This document shows positions 9,191-16,722 of a stretch of DNA of 64,000 bases, piece by piece. The DNA is from 13-2-20CM-66-19 sp963824395. GTDB lineage: Bacteria > Pseudomonadota > Gammaproteobacteria > Steroidobacterales > Steroidobacteraceae. Both the position numbers and the translations under genes were made by a program. Location: positions 1,302,001 to 1,366,000 of the forward strand of contig CAWGPF010000001.1 in NCBI GenBank assembly GCA_963824395.1, given 5' to 3'. Within the stretch, counting starts at the first letter, position 1. The number at the start of each line of letters is the position of its first letter. Under the pieces are notes generated by a model, which was given only the letters and a program-made list of their open reading frames with translations, was not told the DNA's origin and made no database searches.

Positions 9191-10159
9191 TCACAGGCTC
9201 TGCAGGAACCCCACCAGGAGCTCGTTCACCACGGCGGCGCGTTCGCGCTGTATCCAGTGGCCGGCGCCCTCGAGAATATGGCAGCCGCGCAGTTGCGGCA
9301 GCACCTGTCCCAGGGTCTCGAGGCGCTTGCGCGTGCCTGGAAATTTCAGAACGTCGTCGCGGGCGCCGGCGATGAACATCGAGGGCTGGCGGATCGTGGT
9401 ACCCCGCCAGGGTGCGAGCAGCTCAGAGGAGCGCACGATGTTGCGGTACCAGTTGAGGCCACCCCGAAATCCTGTCCGCGAGAATTCTGCGGCGTACTCA
9501 GCGATGTCCGCCTCACTGAGCCATGCAGGCAGCGCGAGCGGTTCGCTCAGGTGATCGAGGCAGCCCTCCCCAGTGGGCACGCGTCCGAATGCCACCCGGT
9601 CTGGTCCATCGCCGGAACCGTTGAAGTGAATGAGCCGGATCGTCGTCTCGACATCGCGCTCGAGTTCCGCCTCGGCAACTCCGGGCGTCTGGAAGTACTG
9701 CATGTAGAAGTCGTTGATGCCCTGTTGCCTCAAGGCCGAGAGCAGATCCACGCGCGACGGGGAGGCAAACACGACACTCAGACCGACCACGGCCCGGAAC
9801 AGGTCGGGCCGCAGCAGCGCCGAGTGCCAGGCCACCGGCGCGCCCCAGTCGTGGCCAACGATCACGGCTTCGCGTTCCCCGAGCGCGCGCACCAGCTCGA
9901 CCATGTCCCCGACCAGGTGCAGCTGCGTATAGGCAGCAACGTCTGCAGGTGCGTCCGTGCCTCCGTAGCCGCGCATGTCGGGTGCGGCGACCCGGTAACC
10001 GGCCGCGGACAGGGCCGTGAGCTGCGCCCGCCAGGAACACCACAACTCAGGGAAGCCGTGGCAGAGCAGCACGAGCGGGCCGGACCCCTGCGTGGCCACG
10101 CGCACGCGCAGGCCGTTCACATCCATCATCTGCAGGTTCAGATCAGCCATAAAACGCAT
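9191..10159 (-). CDS. Alpha/beta hydrolase, epoxide-hydrolase-like
   Basis: The 322-residue protein is an alpha/beta hydrolase with the epoxide-hydrolase pattern: HGFP oxyanion motif (34-37), nucleophile Asp104 in VGHDWG, an acid in AGARDDVL, and the general-base His in GAGHW near the C-terminus. Tyrosines in the cap (FYMQYF and NWYRN) would polarise the epoxide. Asp rather than Ser at the nucleophile elbow favours an epoxide hydrolase or haloalkane-dehalogenase relative over an esterase. The start is ATG 10159, with ATG 10150 as the alternative; neither has a strong ribosome-binding site. No signal peptide, so cytoplasmic. The physiological substrate is unknown. Confidence 0.85.
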   Translation of the reverse strand: MRFMADLNLQMMDVNGLRVRVATQGSGPLVLLCHGFPELWCSWRAQLTALSAAGYRVAAPDMRGYGGTDAPADVAAYTQLHLVGDMVELVRALGEREAVIVGHDWGAPVAWHSALLRPDLFRAVVGLSVVFASPSRVDLLSALRQQGINDFYMQYFQTPGVAEAELERDVETTIRLIHFNGSGDGPDRVAFGRVPTGEGCLDHLSEPLALPAWLSEADIAEYAAEFSRTGFRGGLNWYRNIVRSSELLAPWRGTTIRQPSMFIAGARDDVLKFPGTRKRLETLGQVLPQLRGCHILEGAGHWIQRERAAVVNELLVGFLQSL

Positions 10160-10399
10160 GCTAAGGCGCCGGCGTCACGCCGGCAAACAGCGCCCCAATT
10201 GCGGCGCCGTTGTGGGCGCGTCCCTTTTATGTTCGGTGTAGCTCGCGTTGGGTGGGAGCGCGCCACTGAGAGTCGCATCACGATTCGTAGCCACGGCGCG
10301 CTGTTCCTCGGCGTGCCGTGAGCCGGATCGCGCCGCATCCTGCGGACCCCCAGTACCTTTCTAGCGCAGGCCTGATCAGGTAATCAGCGGACATCGTCC

Positions 10400-10627
10400 A
10401 TGGACACGACTCGATACTGGTTCTCTGCACCGCAATGGGGTTTTGGGGCCCGGCTGCCGGTGACCTGGGAAGGCTGGCTGGCAGACGGCACATGGCTCGC
10501 AGTCTGGCTTGCCCTGACGCCGTACATGCGCAGTCGCGAGCACGGGCTCCATAGCCTCGGGCTTTTCTTTGGCATGCTGGCGATCCTGCTGGTGATGCAT
10601 CGCTGGAAGGGCGAACCCGCGGATTAG
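10400..10627 (+). CDS. Small membrane protein of unknown function
   Basis: This is a 75-residue protein opening MDTTRYWFSAPQWGFG, with two hydrophobic stretches (about 26-42 and 50-67) separated by a short charged loop (RSREHG), and ending in a WKGEP tail. The same layout (N-terminal RYWF/GWG motif, two helices, lysine-glycine-glutamate tail) occurs in short hypothetical inner-membrane proteins of proteobacteria. I recognise the type but know no function. It stands alone between the divergently oriented hydrolase gene and the ankyrin gene. The ATG lacks a strong ribosome-binding site, so the start is moderately sure. Confidence 0.6.
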   Translation: MDTTRYWFSAPQWGFGARLPVTWEGWLADGTWLAVWLALTPYMRSREHGLHSLGLFFGMLAILLVMHRWKGEPAD

Positions 10628-10825
10628 AGGTTTCGAGCGGAGAGATGGGACAACTCACGTCGAAAGCGTTCGCGAGCTTCCCCTCCGAAGCGTTTGCCTT
10701 TCGCTCAGTCGCACACTGGACCTGAGTCTGAGCTTAGATCCAAGTCAATAATGCCTCGCTGCGTCCGCGCGAGAATGGGGCGAGCTCACGTCCACCGGTA
10801 TACGCGACCGGACGCGGTATCCGGG

Positions 10826-12070
10826 TCAGGTGCTCTTCAGCAGGTCCGCCAGCTCCGGCAATGCGCGGGCGGCAGCGACATCGGCCGCGGTGAGTCGGTC
10901 CTTGTTGCGCAGACGTGTGCTGGCGCCGGCATCCAGGAGGCGGCGCACCAGCGCCAGATTGCCGTTGCGACTGGCGATGATGAGGGCGGTATCGCCGAAC
11001 TCATTCTGCGCGTCCTTATCTGCCTGGTTAGCAAGCAGCCTCTCCATTACCGCTGCGGCACTCAGGTTGGTGGCGATCAGGAGTGCCGTATCGCCATTGG
11101 CGGTCCGGGCATTGACGTGGGCACCCCCGGCGAGAAGTGCCTCAACCACTGCCGGTGAACCTGCAGTGCAAGCCGCCGTCAGCGGGGTTTGACCCCTGGT
11201 ATCGGCACGCTCGGTGCTCGCACCGCGCTGTAACAGTATGCGGACCGCATCCGTACGTCCTGACCGGGACGCGTGCCACAGAGCGCTGCGACCCTCGTTG
11301 TCCACCGCATCCACCGCCGCACCGGCATCGAGGAGTCGCCTGAGAGTCACCGTGTCGTCGCTGCGCGCAGTCAACATCAGCGCGCTGGTTCCGCGAGGAT
11401 CGCGCACGTCAGGCTGCGCGTGCGCCGCGAGCAGCTCTTGCACAATGGCGGCATCGCCAGCCGCTGCGGCGACGAGCAACGGGGCTTCTTGGCCACTTTT
11501 TTGCCCATCTGGCGAAGCCCCCTGGGCGAGCATCGCCGCCACGACATCCGCACGCCCGGCACGGACCGCGCTCAGCAACGGCGAGCCGCCCCGCGCGTCG
11601 GTGGCCTGCGCTTGCGCCCCGGAACGTAGCAGGGTTTCAACGAGCAGCGGCGGCCCGCTGACAGCAGCAACCGAGAGGATTGGCGTGCCCTCCGGGGTCT
11701 TGGCATTCGGGTCTGCGCCACGCTTGAGCAGTGACTGCCACAGCGTCGGCGCATCACGCTCAGCGGCGACCGCGAGGTCTGGCCAGCCGGCGTAAAGATC
11801 GCGCTGTCCGGGGCTGGCGTGCTGCACTGTGGTGGGTGCAGTGGGCGTTACTTCCGCGCTACGGTGCAATGCAGTGGCGCCTTTCTCTCGTAGGCGGACG
11901 GCGGCCTCGCTGGCACCTCCAACTTCGGCGAAATCAAGAGCCGACCAGTCCTGGCGATTTCGAAGCGAAACGTTCGCGCCGGCTGCGAGCAGGCGCTCCA
12001 CCGCTTGCGCGTTACCGCCTGCCGCCGCATGCATAAGCACGCTGTTCCCGGAGTGGTCAGTCGCGTTCAC
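10826..12070 (-). CDS. Ankyrin-repeat protein (main frame)
   Basis: The 414-residue frame holds about eleven ankyrin repeats, for example EGRSALWHASRSG, RGQTPLTAACTAG, NGDTALLIATN and FGDTALIIASRNG, spaced about 33 residues apart. Such proteins act as protein-protein interaction scaffolds; no enzymatic domain is seen. The frame begins at GTG 12070, but the codons just upstream in the same frame (reading ARANVN) still look like ankyrin sequence. They run on to an in-frame stop without any other start. A short ORF with a strong ribosome-binding site ends exactly here (TGA 12069-12067) and seems to be its true N-terminus, displaced by a frameshift (see next entry). The intact gene may therefore be 10826-12165. 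Confidence 0.8.
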   Translation of the reverse strand: MNATDHSGNSVLMHAAAGGNAQAVERLLAAGANVSLRNRQDWSALDFAEVGGASEAAVRLREKGATALHRSAEVTPTAPTTVQHASPGQRDLYAGWPDLAVAAERDAPTLWQSLLKRGADPNAKTPEGTPILSVAAVSGPPLLVETLLRSGAQAQATDARGGSPLLSAVRAGRADVVAAMLAQGASPDGQKSGQEAPLLVAAAAGDAAIVQELLAAHAQPDVRDPRGTSALMLTARSDDTVTLRRLLDAGAAVDAVDNEGRSALWHASRSGRTDAVRILLQRGASTERADTRGQTPLTAACTAGSPAVVEALLAGGAHVNARTANGDTALLIATNLSAAAVMERLLANQADKDAQNEFGDTALIIASRNGNLALVRRLLDAGASTRLRNKDRLTAADVAAARALPELADLLKST

Positions 12071-12165
12071 GTTGGCGCGCGCGCAACGAGTCCGCCTAGT
12101 GCCTTAAGGACCAGATTGAAATACGGCTCGGCCGCGCGATAGGCGGCATATCCTGGATTGGGCAT
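12067..12165 (-). CDS. Short ORF, probable displaced N-terminus of the ankyrin protein
   Basis: ATG 12165 is preceded on the minus strand by GGAGTTGAGA, an excellent ribosome-binding site, while the ankyrin frame start has none. The 32-residue product MPNPGYAAYRAAEP...GGLVARAPT ends in a TGA overlapping the ankyrin GTG. Immediately before the stop, the minus strand has an alternating GC tract (about 12074-12084). Removing one GC unit joins the frames to read GGLVARANVNATDHSGN, which restores the first ankyrin repeat. It may be a slippage frameshift, a sequencing error, or a genuine short leader cistron translationally coupled to the ankyrin gene. Confidence 0.5.
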   Translation of the reverse strand: MPNPGYAAYRAAEPYFNLVLKALGGLVARAPT

Positions 12166-12244
12166 TCTCAACTCCGCGTGCCGCCCGACGATATCAGCCG
12201 ACCCCGCGCTGCGCCCTGCAGTCGGGAAATATACCGACGTGGCG

Positions 12245-12250
12245 TACAAT
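12245..12250 (+). promoter_or_regulatory. Candidate -10 box of the tRNA-Thr promoter
   Basis: TACAAT lies 10 bases upstream of the mature tRNA 5' end. The -35 position (about 12222-12227, TCGGGA) does not match consensus, so the assignment rests on spacing to the tRNA alone. Confidence 0.35.
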
Positions 12251-12259
12251 ACCCCCGCC

Positions 12260-12335
12260 GCCGCCGTAGCTCAGTTGGCAGAGCAGCCGCCTTGTAAGCG
12301 GCAGGTCGTCTGTTCGATTCAGACCGGCGGCACCA
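12260..12335 (+). tRNA. tRNA-Thr (anticodon UGU)
   Basis: A complete 76-base cloverleaf with encoded CCA (12333-12335). The acceptor stem GCCGCCG pairs perfectly with CGGCGGC (12325-12331). The D arm contains GCTCAGTTGGCAGAGC. The anticodon stem GCCGC/GCGGC encloses the loop CTTGTAA, giving anticodon TGT. The T arm is GTCTG-TTCGATT-CAGAC with five pairs. In many gammaproteobacteria a tRNA-Thr(UGU) belongs to a tRNA-tufB cluster near birA; here birA-coaX-SPOR lies next door but on the opposite strand, and no further tRNA follows. Confidence 0.97.
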
Positions 12336-12441
12336 CCCTCGCCCCTGCTGGCCCCGGGCCGATCGCCAGCGAACGCGTGACATGCGCATGGCGCCCGGCG
12401 GTCCGCCGCGACCTCGCACGCGAGGGGCCTTAGCAAGAATC

Positions 12442-13218
12442 TCAGGGTGACTTGGGCGCCGCTGCGGGCGGCCCAGTCGCGGGCGCCGCCGCGGCGCCAT
12501 TGGTCGCCGGCGGGACAGCGTTCGGCGCGGCGTTGCCGGCGGCGGTTGCCGCATTCGTCGGCGGGCACGGCTGCACCGAGACCTTGGAACTGACCCCTTC
12601 CGCGAACAGGTCCTGCAGCGGCACGCTCGTCATCCCTGGCTGCGGCGCGAGGTCCACCCAGTAGAGAGTCCCCGGAATCTTGCGCTCCGCAATGTCCGGC
12701 TTCAGCCCCATGGCGCGCACCGCCTCCGCACGCCGCTCCGCGCGGGCGCGCTCGGTGTACAGGCCGAGCGACACGCGCCGTCCGGCCTCGGCGCTGAGGG
12801 GCATCACGAGCGCGTCCTTGACGCCGTTGTGCTCGAGCGTCACCAGCACCTTATCGGTCTCGGCCTCCGACTTCATACCGCCGATGAAGACCCCGAATCC
12901 CTGGATGGTGTCGCCCTCGGCCGCGCGCTGCTTGGGGTCGAAACCCTTCTGCTTCAGGATCGCCGCCGCCTGTGCACTGTTGGTGACATCCGGGAACGGC
13001 CCGACCGACATGCACGCCGTGGTCACGACGGGCTCGAGGTTCTTCGGCAGCGCATCCGGGTCGGGGCGCTGGTCGGCGGGCAGCTCGGTGAGGAGTTTAA
13101 GGGGTGGCAGGCGCGCGACGGCCTCGTTGACCGGCAGCGAAGGCGGCGGGGTAACCCACAGCGCCCAGGCAAAGTAGGCAAGGTTGGCAAACAGGAGCGC
13201 AAAGAAGACGCGACGCAC
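12442..13218 (-). CDS. SPOR-domain protein
   Basis: The 258-residue protein has a single N-terminal membrane anchor (RRVFFALLFANLAYFAWALW), a periplasmic linker, and a SPOR-like domain at about 105-195 (GFGVFIGG...VSLGLYTERARAERRAEAVR...YWVDL). It ends in an alanine/proline-rich tail. SPOR domains bind denuded peptidoglycan at the division septum in known family members. It is the last gene of the plsY-birA-coaX operon, 17 bases after coaX. A SPOR protein after coaX is a common gammaproteobacterial arrangement. Its specific partner is unknown. Confidence 0.85.
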   Translation of the reverse strand: MRRVFFALLFANLAYFAWALWVTPPPSLPVNEAVARLPPLKLLTELPADQRPDPDALPKNLEPVVTTACMSVGPFPDVTNSAQAAAILKQKGFDPKQRAAEGDTIQGFGVFIGGMKSEAETDKVLVTLEHNGVKDALVMPLSAEAGRRVSLGLYTERARAERRAEAVRAMGLKPDIAERKIPGTLYWVDLAPQPGMTSVPLQDLFAEGVSSKVSVQPCPPTNAATAAGNAAPNAVPPATNGAAAAPATGPPAAAPKSP

Positions 13219-13235
13219 GGTGGGCGGATTCTAGA

Positions 13236-13997
13236 TCAACGCGCCCGCGGCTGCGCTGCGAGTACGGCAAGGCCGCGCAGGACGAGATCCGGCACGCCGA
13301 CCGCGGGGCTGCGCACGAGCGGGCGTACTGCGGCGGCAGCACCGCCGGTCAGCACCACGAGCGGTGGCCGTGCCACCAGCGCGATCGCCTCGTCCACCGC
13401 GCGGTCGATCAGTGCCGCGGCCGCGTAATGCGCACCCGCCTCGAGGGCATCACGCGTGGAGCGCCCGAACGGCCCGCGGCCGGTGCGCCGGCCGCCGCGC
13501 GCGCGCCGCCGGATTCCCCAAGTGCCGCTAAGAAGCGTATCGACCATGAGTGCGGGGCCGGGAATGATCGCGCCACCGCAGTGCCGGCCGTTGCGCGCGA
13601 TGAGGTCCAGGGTCAGGGCCGTGCCGATGCCCGCCACGCACACCGGCACGCCCCTGAACAGATGGTGCGCGGCAACCATGCCGATGAAGCGGTCGACGCC
13701 GAGGCGCCAGGGCTCCGCATAGCCCACCGTGATGCCTGCGCGCCGCGCCGGCACCGTCACGAAGGAAATGGGTACGCCCTGCGTGCGCGCCATCTGCCTC
13801 AGTGCCGCACGCACGCCCGGACCTGCAACGCTTGAGACCAGGATACGCTGCGGTGGCACGGAGCCGATGAGGCGTCGCGCATACTGCGCGGAGCGCCAGC
13901 TGGCGTGCACCGCCGCCTGCGCGCGCCCCAAGCCCCTGGGCCCGAGGCGCGCCCACTTGATGCGGGTATTGCCGACATCGATGAGTAGCTGCGTCAT
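13236..13997 (-). CDS. coaX: Type III pantothenate kinase
   Basis: The 253-residue protein matches CoaX in length and motifs: DVGNTRIKWA at the N-terminus (phosphate-binding), GVDRFIGMVAAH (catalytic Asp region), AGIGTALTLDL and LTGGAA near the C-terminus. It phosphorylates pantothenate in the first step of coenzyme A synthesis. Type III enzymes are not feedback-inhibited by CoA in characterised cases. Its ATG directly abuts the birA stop (TAG-ATG), so the two are probably translated together; birA-coaX neighbourhood is common in proteobacteria. Confidence 0.93.
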   Translation of the reverse strand: MTQLLIDVGNTRIKWARLGPRGLGRAQAAVHASWRSAQYARRLIGSVPPQRILVSSVAGPGVRAALRQMARTQGVPISFVTVPARRAGITVGYAEPWRLGVDRFIGMVAAHHLFRGVPVCVAGIGTALTLDLIARNGRHCGGAIIPGPALMVDTLLSGTWGIRRRARGGRRTGRGPFGRSTRDALEAGAHYAAAALIDRAVDEAIALVARPPLVVLTGGAAAAVRPLVRSPAVGVPDLVLRGLAVLAAQPRAR

Positions 13998-15020
13998 CTA
14001 GGCGGGCCGTACGCTGACGTCCCCGGAGATGAAGCGCTGCACGCCCTGCGGGGTTTCCAGCAGCAGCGCGCCGTGCAGGTCGATGCCCCGGGCCATGCCG
14101 TGCGCGCTGCCCTGCGCGCCGCTCACGTTCACGGCCTTGCCGCACAGGGCATCAGCATGGCGCCACTCCTCGATGAAAGGCTTGAGGGCTGCGCGCTCGA
14201 ACTCGAGTAAGCCCTGCAGGCAAGCGCTCACCACAGCGGCCACTACACGATTACGCGACGCGTCGGTGAGACCTGCGCTCTTCAGGTCCGCGGCGGCGAT
14301 GCCGGTGGTCGCGATCTTCTCCTGCAGCTGAGCGCCCAGGGACACGTTCAGTCCGACGCCGATGACGACGTACGCAGGTCCTGCGGATTCGGCGCGCAGT
14401 TCGATGAGCACCCCGCCGAGTTTGCGGGCGGCGACCAGAAGGTCGTTCGGCCACTTCAGCTGCACTTGCGCGAGGCCCAGCTCGCGCAGCGCCCGCACGA
14501 TACATACCCCGACCACGAGGCTGAGTGCCCCGAGTTCCGGGGGCACCTCGCGGAAGGTCCAGCTCAGTGACAGGCAGATGGCGCCGCCCGGGGGCGCGAG
14601 CCAGGTGCGCCCGCGACGCCCGCGGCCCGCGGTCTGGTACTCCGCGAGCAGTACGTCGCTCTCCCCCGGGGGCGGGTTCGGCCGCGCGAGCAGCACGGTA
14701 TTGGTCGAATCGAGTGACCAGGCAGTCTCGATGCTGCGTACCTGGCCGCGCACGCTTGAGTCGAGGCGCTCGCGGATCCTGGCCGCATCCAGAGGCTCGC
14801 CCGAGCCGGCCAGCCGATAACCCCGGTTGCGCACCGCGTGCAGCGTTGCGCCGAGTTCGCGCAGCACACCGGCCGCCTTCCACACGGCGCTGCGGCTGAC
14901 GCCGAGCTGCCCGGCCAGTTCCTCACCGGAGTGGAACTGCCCGTCGCTGAGCGCCGCGAACACCTGCGCGGCGAGCGGCGCGGCGCCGCGCCCGGGCACG
15001 TTCGCGGTGCTCTGCGTCAT
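13998..15020 (-). CDS. birA: Biotin-protein ligase / biotin operon repressor BirA
   Basis: The 340-residue protein has an N-terminal winged helix (SGEELAGQLGVSRSAVWKAAGVLRE, about 30-55), the biotinoyl-AMP ligase core with STNT, AGRGRRGRTW (the GRGRRGR loop binding biotinyl-5'-AMP) and KWPNDLL, and the SH3-like C-terminal domain. It attaches biotin to acetyl-CoA carboxylase carrier protein and, with the DNA-binding domain present, probably also represses biotin genes. ATG 15020 is preferred over the in-frame start at 15047 because it overlaps the plsY stop as TGATG, implying translational coupling. Confidence 0.95.
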   Translation of the reverse strand: MTQSTANVPGRGAAPLAAQVFAALSDGQFHSGEELAGQLGVSRSAVWKAAGVLRELGATLHAVRNRGYRLAGSGEPLDAARIRERLDSSVRGQVRSIETAWSLDSTNTVLLARPNPPPGESDVLLAEYQTAGRGRRGRTWLAPPGGAICLSLSWTFREVPPELGALSLVVGVCIVRALRELGLAQVQLKWPNDLLVAARKLGGVLIELRAESAGPAYVVIGVGLNVSLGAQLQEKIATTGIAAADLKSAGLTDASRNRVVAAVVSACLQGLLEFERAALKPFIEEWRHADALCGKAVNVSGAQGSAHGMARGIDLHGALLLETPQGVQRFISGDVSVRPA

Positions 15021-15667
15021 CACGCGGCACCCCGCCGCAGCAGCCACAGTCGCCGGGCACGCGACTCCGTGCCGGCGCGCATGCGGGCGATGTTGCCGCG
15101 GTGGCTATAGAGGATGAGGAGCGCGGCGATGACGCTGAAAGTCAGGAGCGGCGTGCGCGGCGGGAGATGTCCCACGGCGACGGCCAGTACCACCGCGCCC
15201 GCGCCCAGCATCGAACCCAAGCCCACGAAGCCACACACCATGACGGTGAGGAGAAACACCCCGAGGAACACGAGCAGCAGCCAGCCGCTGATCCCGAGCA
15301 GCACGCCGACGAGCGTGGCCACACCCTTACCGCCGCGGAAACCGAACCACACCGGATAGACGTGGCCGAGCATGACCGCAACACCGCATACGGGAACCGC
15401 CCAGGCGGACAACGCGACTCCTGCCGGCACAATCCAGGGAAGGCTCCAGTGCGCGAGCCAGGCTGTAGCGACCCAGCCCTTCGCCAGGTCGATGACGAGC
15501 ACCGTCAGGCCCATGGCCTTACCCTGGGTGCGCAGGGCATTGGTGGCACCCGCGTTGCCGCTGCCCATGGTGCGGATGTCGACGCCGCGCAGGCGCCCGA
15601 TGAGGAGACTGCCGACAAGAGCGCCGAGGAAATAGGCGAGTACGGCCTTGATGAGGAGTTCGCTCAC
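15020..15667 (-). CDS. plsY: Glycerol-3-phosphate acyltransferase PlsY
   Basis: The 215-residue integral membrane protein shows the PlsY motifs: GSLLIGRLRGVDIRTMGSGNAGATN at about 19-43, GHVYPVWFGFRGGKGVAT at about 101-118, and several hydrophobic helices. It transfers the acyl group of acyl-phosphate to glycerol-3-phosphate, the first step of phospholipid synthesis. Translation starts at GTG 15667, directly after the ctlX stop (TAG-GTG), and ends overlapping birA. The C-terminus ends in a short basic tail after LYSHRGNI. Confidence 0.95.
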   Translation of the reverse strand: MSELLIKAVLAYFLGALVGSLLIGRLRGVDIRTMGSGNAGATNALRTQGKAMGLTVLVIDLAKGWVATAWLAHWSLPWIVPAGVALSAWAVPVCGVAVMLGHVYPVWFGFRGGKGVATLVGVLLGISGWLLLVFLGVFLLTVMVCGFVGLGSMLGAGAVVLAVAVGHLPPRTPLLTFSVIAALLILYSHRGNIARMRAGTESRARRLWLLRRGAA

Positions 15668-16657
15668 CTAGGGCCTGAACACTTCCGCAAGCATGCAGCG
15701 CACGCTCCCGCCCCCGAGCCCCTCGATGGTTGGCACCGGCACCGACAGCACCGTGTCCACGCAGCCGGAGAGCTGTGCGAACACCGGCGGCGACAGGGCA
15801 CGGCGCGCGCGCTCGGACATCACCAGCACCCGCGAGTCGCCCAGGGCTTCATCCCAGGTGCCGAGTTCGAGCATGTTGCCGGCGAAGTGCTCAAGCTCCG
15901 CCTGCCCGATTTGCAGCACCTCGCGCCCGGTGGACTTGAGGCTTGCGAGCACCGCCTCGCGATCGGACGCGGCAATGGCCTCGGCTGCCACGACCGCCAC
16001 CTGCGAGCCGATCCACAGGCACACGTTGGTGTGGTAGAGCGGCACCCCGGCACGGTCGGCGGCCCGAAAGATCACTGGCTCGAAGTCAAGCTCGCGCGCC
16101 CATTCGCGCACCAGCTGCGCATCGGTGCGCGGCGACGCGCACGCGTAGGCGATGCGGTTCACGTGGTCCAGCACCAGGCTGCCGGTGCCTTCGAGGAAGC
16201 GCCCTTCGGCCTCGTGCCAGGTGAGATCGAGGAGGTGGGTGAGGCGGAATCCGCAGGTGCTGAGCGCGGCATCGATGACGGCCTGCCGGCGCTCCGGACG
16301 ACGGCTGGCGGCTGCCAGCGGGTAGAGCACGAGCGTACCGCAGGGATGAAAGCTCACCCAGTTGTTGGGGAATACGGCATCGGGCTTGGGCGGCTGCGCC
16401 GAATCTTCCGCCACGCCCACCGCGATCCCCTCCCCGCGCAGCGCGCGCACCAGCCCCTCGAACTCCGCCAGCGCCCGGGACTGCGCTTGCGCCGCGCCTG
16501 CCGCATCCGCCTTCTGGAAGGTGTTACTGACAGCCGTCTCGGCGTTGAAGCCGAAGGCGTGCGGCCGCACCATCAGCACCGCGTCCGCACACTGCTGGCG
16601 CGGCGGCACGGGTCGGGTCGGCACTTGCGCAAGGGACGGCATCCCCCATTCTCGCAC
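15668..16657 (-). CDS. ctlX: Citrulline-utilisation hydrolase CtlX / arginine-deiminase-fold amidinohydrolase
   Basis: The 329-residue protein has the guanidino-group-modifying enzyme fold: MVRPHAFGFN, DAVFPNNWVSFH, EGTGSLVLDH, the catalytic His in YHTNV and the nucleophilic Cys near the C-terminus in GGGSVRCML. Proteins of this exact pattern are annotated as CtlX, an arginine-deiminase relative acting on citrulline or related ureido compounds. The start is GTG 16657; ATG 16642 (MPSLAQ) is an equally possible start. It directly precedes plsY without a gap, so it may head that operon, although no functional link to phospholipid synthesis is known. Confidence 0.85.
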   Translation of the reverse strand: MREWGMPSLAQVPTRPVPPRQQCADAVLMVRPHAFGFNAETAVSNTFQKADAAGAAQAQSRALAEFEGLVRALRGEGIAVGVAEDSAQPPKPDAVFPNNWVSFHPCGTLVLYPLAAASRRPERRQAVIDAALSTCGFRLTHLLDLTWHEAEGRFLEGTGSLVLDHVNRIAYACASPRTDAQLVREWARELDFEPVIFRAADRAGVPLYHTNVCLWIGSQVAVVAAEAIAASDREAVLASLKSTGREVLQIGQAELEHFAGNMLELGTWDEALGDSRVLVMSERARRALSPPVFAQLSGCVDTVLSVPVPTIEGLGGGSVRCMLAEVFRP

Positions 16658-16722
16658 GTTCCGTGTCGGCCTCCCGTACCCGAAGCTGCGGTCAGTGCCG
16701 GTGCGCGGGCGCTCCCCGGGGG

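Noticed and set aside
10168..10184. GC-rich palindrome GCCGGCGT-C-ACGCCGGC as a repeat element
   Set aside because: Found once in this form; such palindromes are expected by chance in high-GC DNA.
9257..10321. A 354-codon open frame on the plus strand
   Set aside because: Antisense to the epoxide-hydrolase-like gene, which has intact catalytic motifs.
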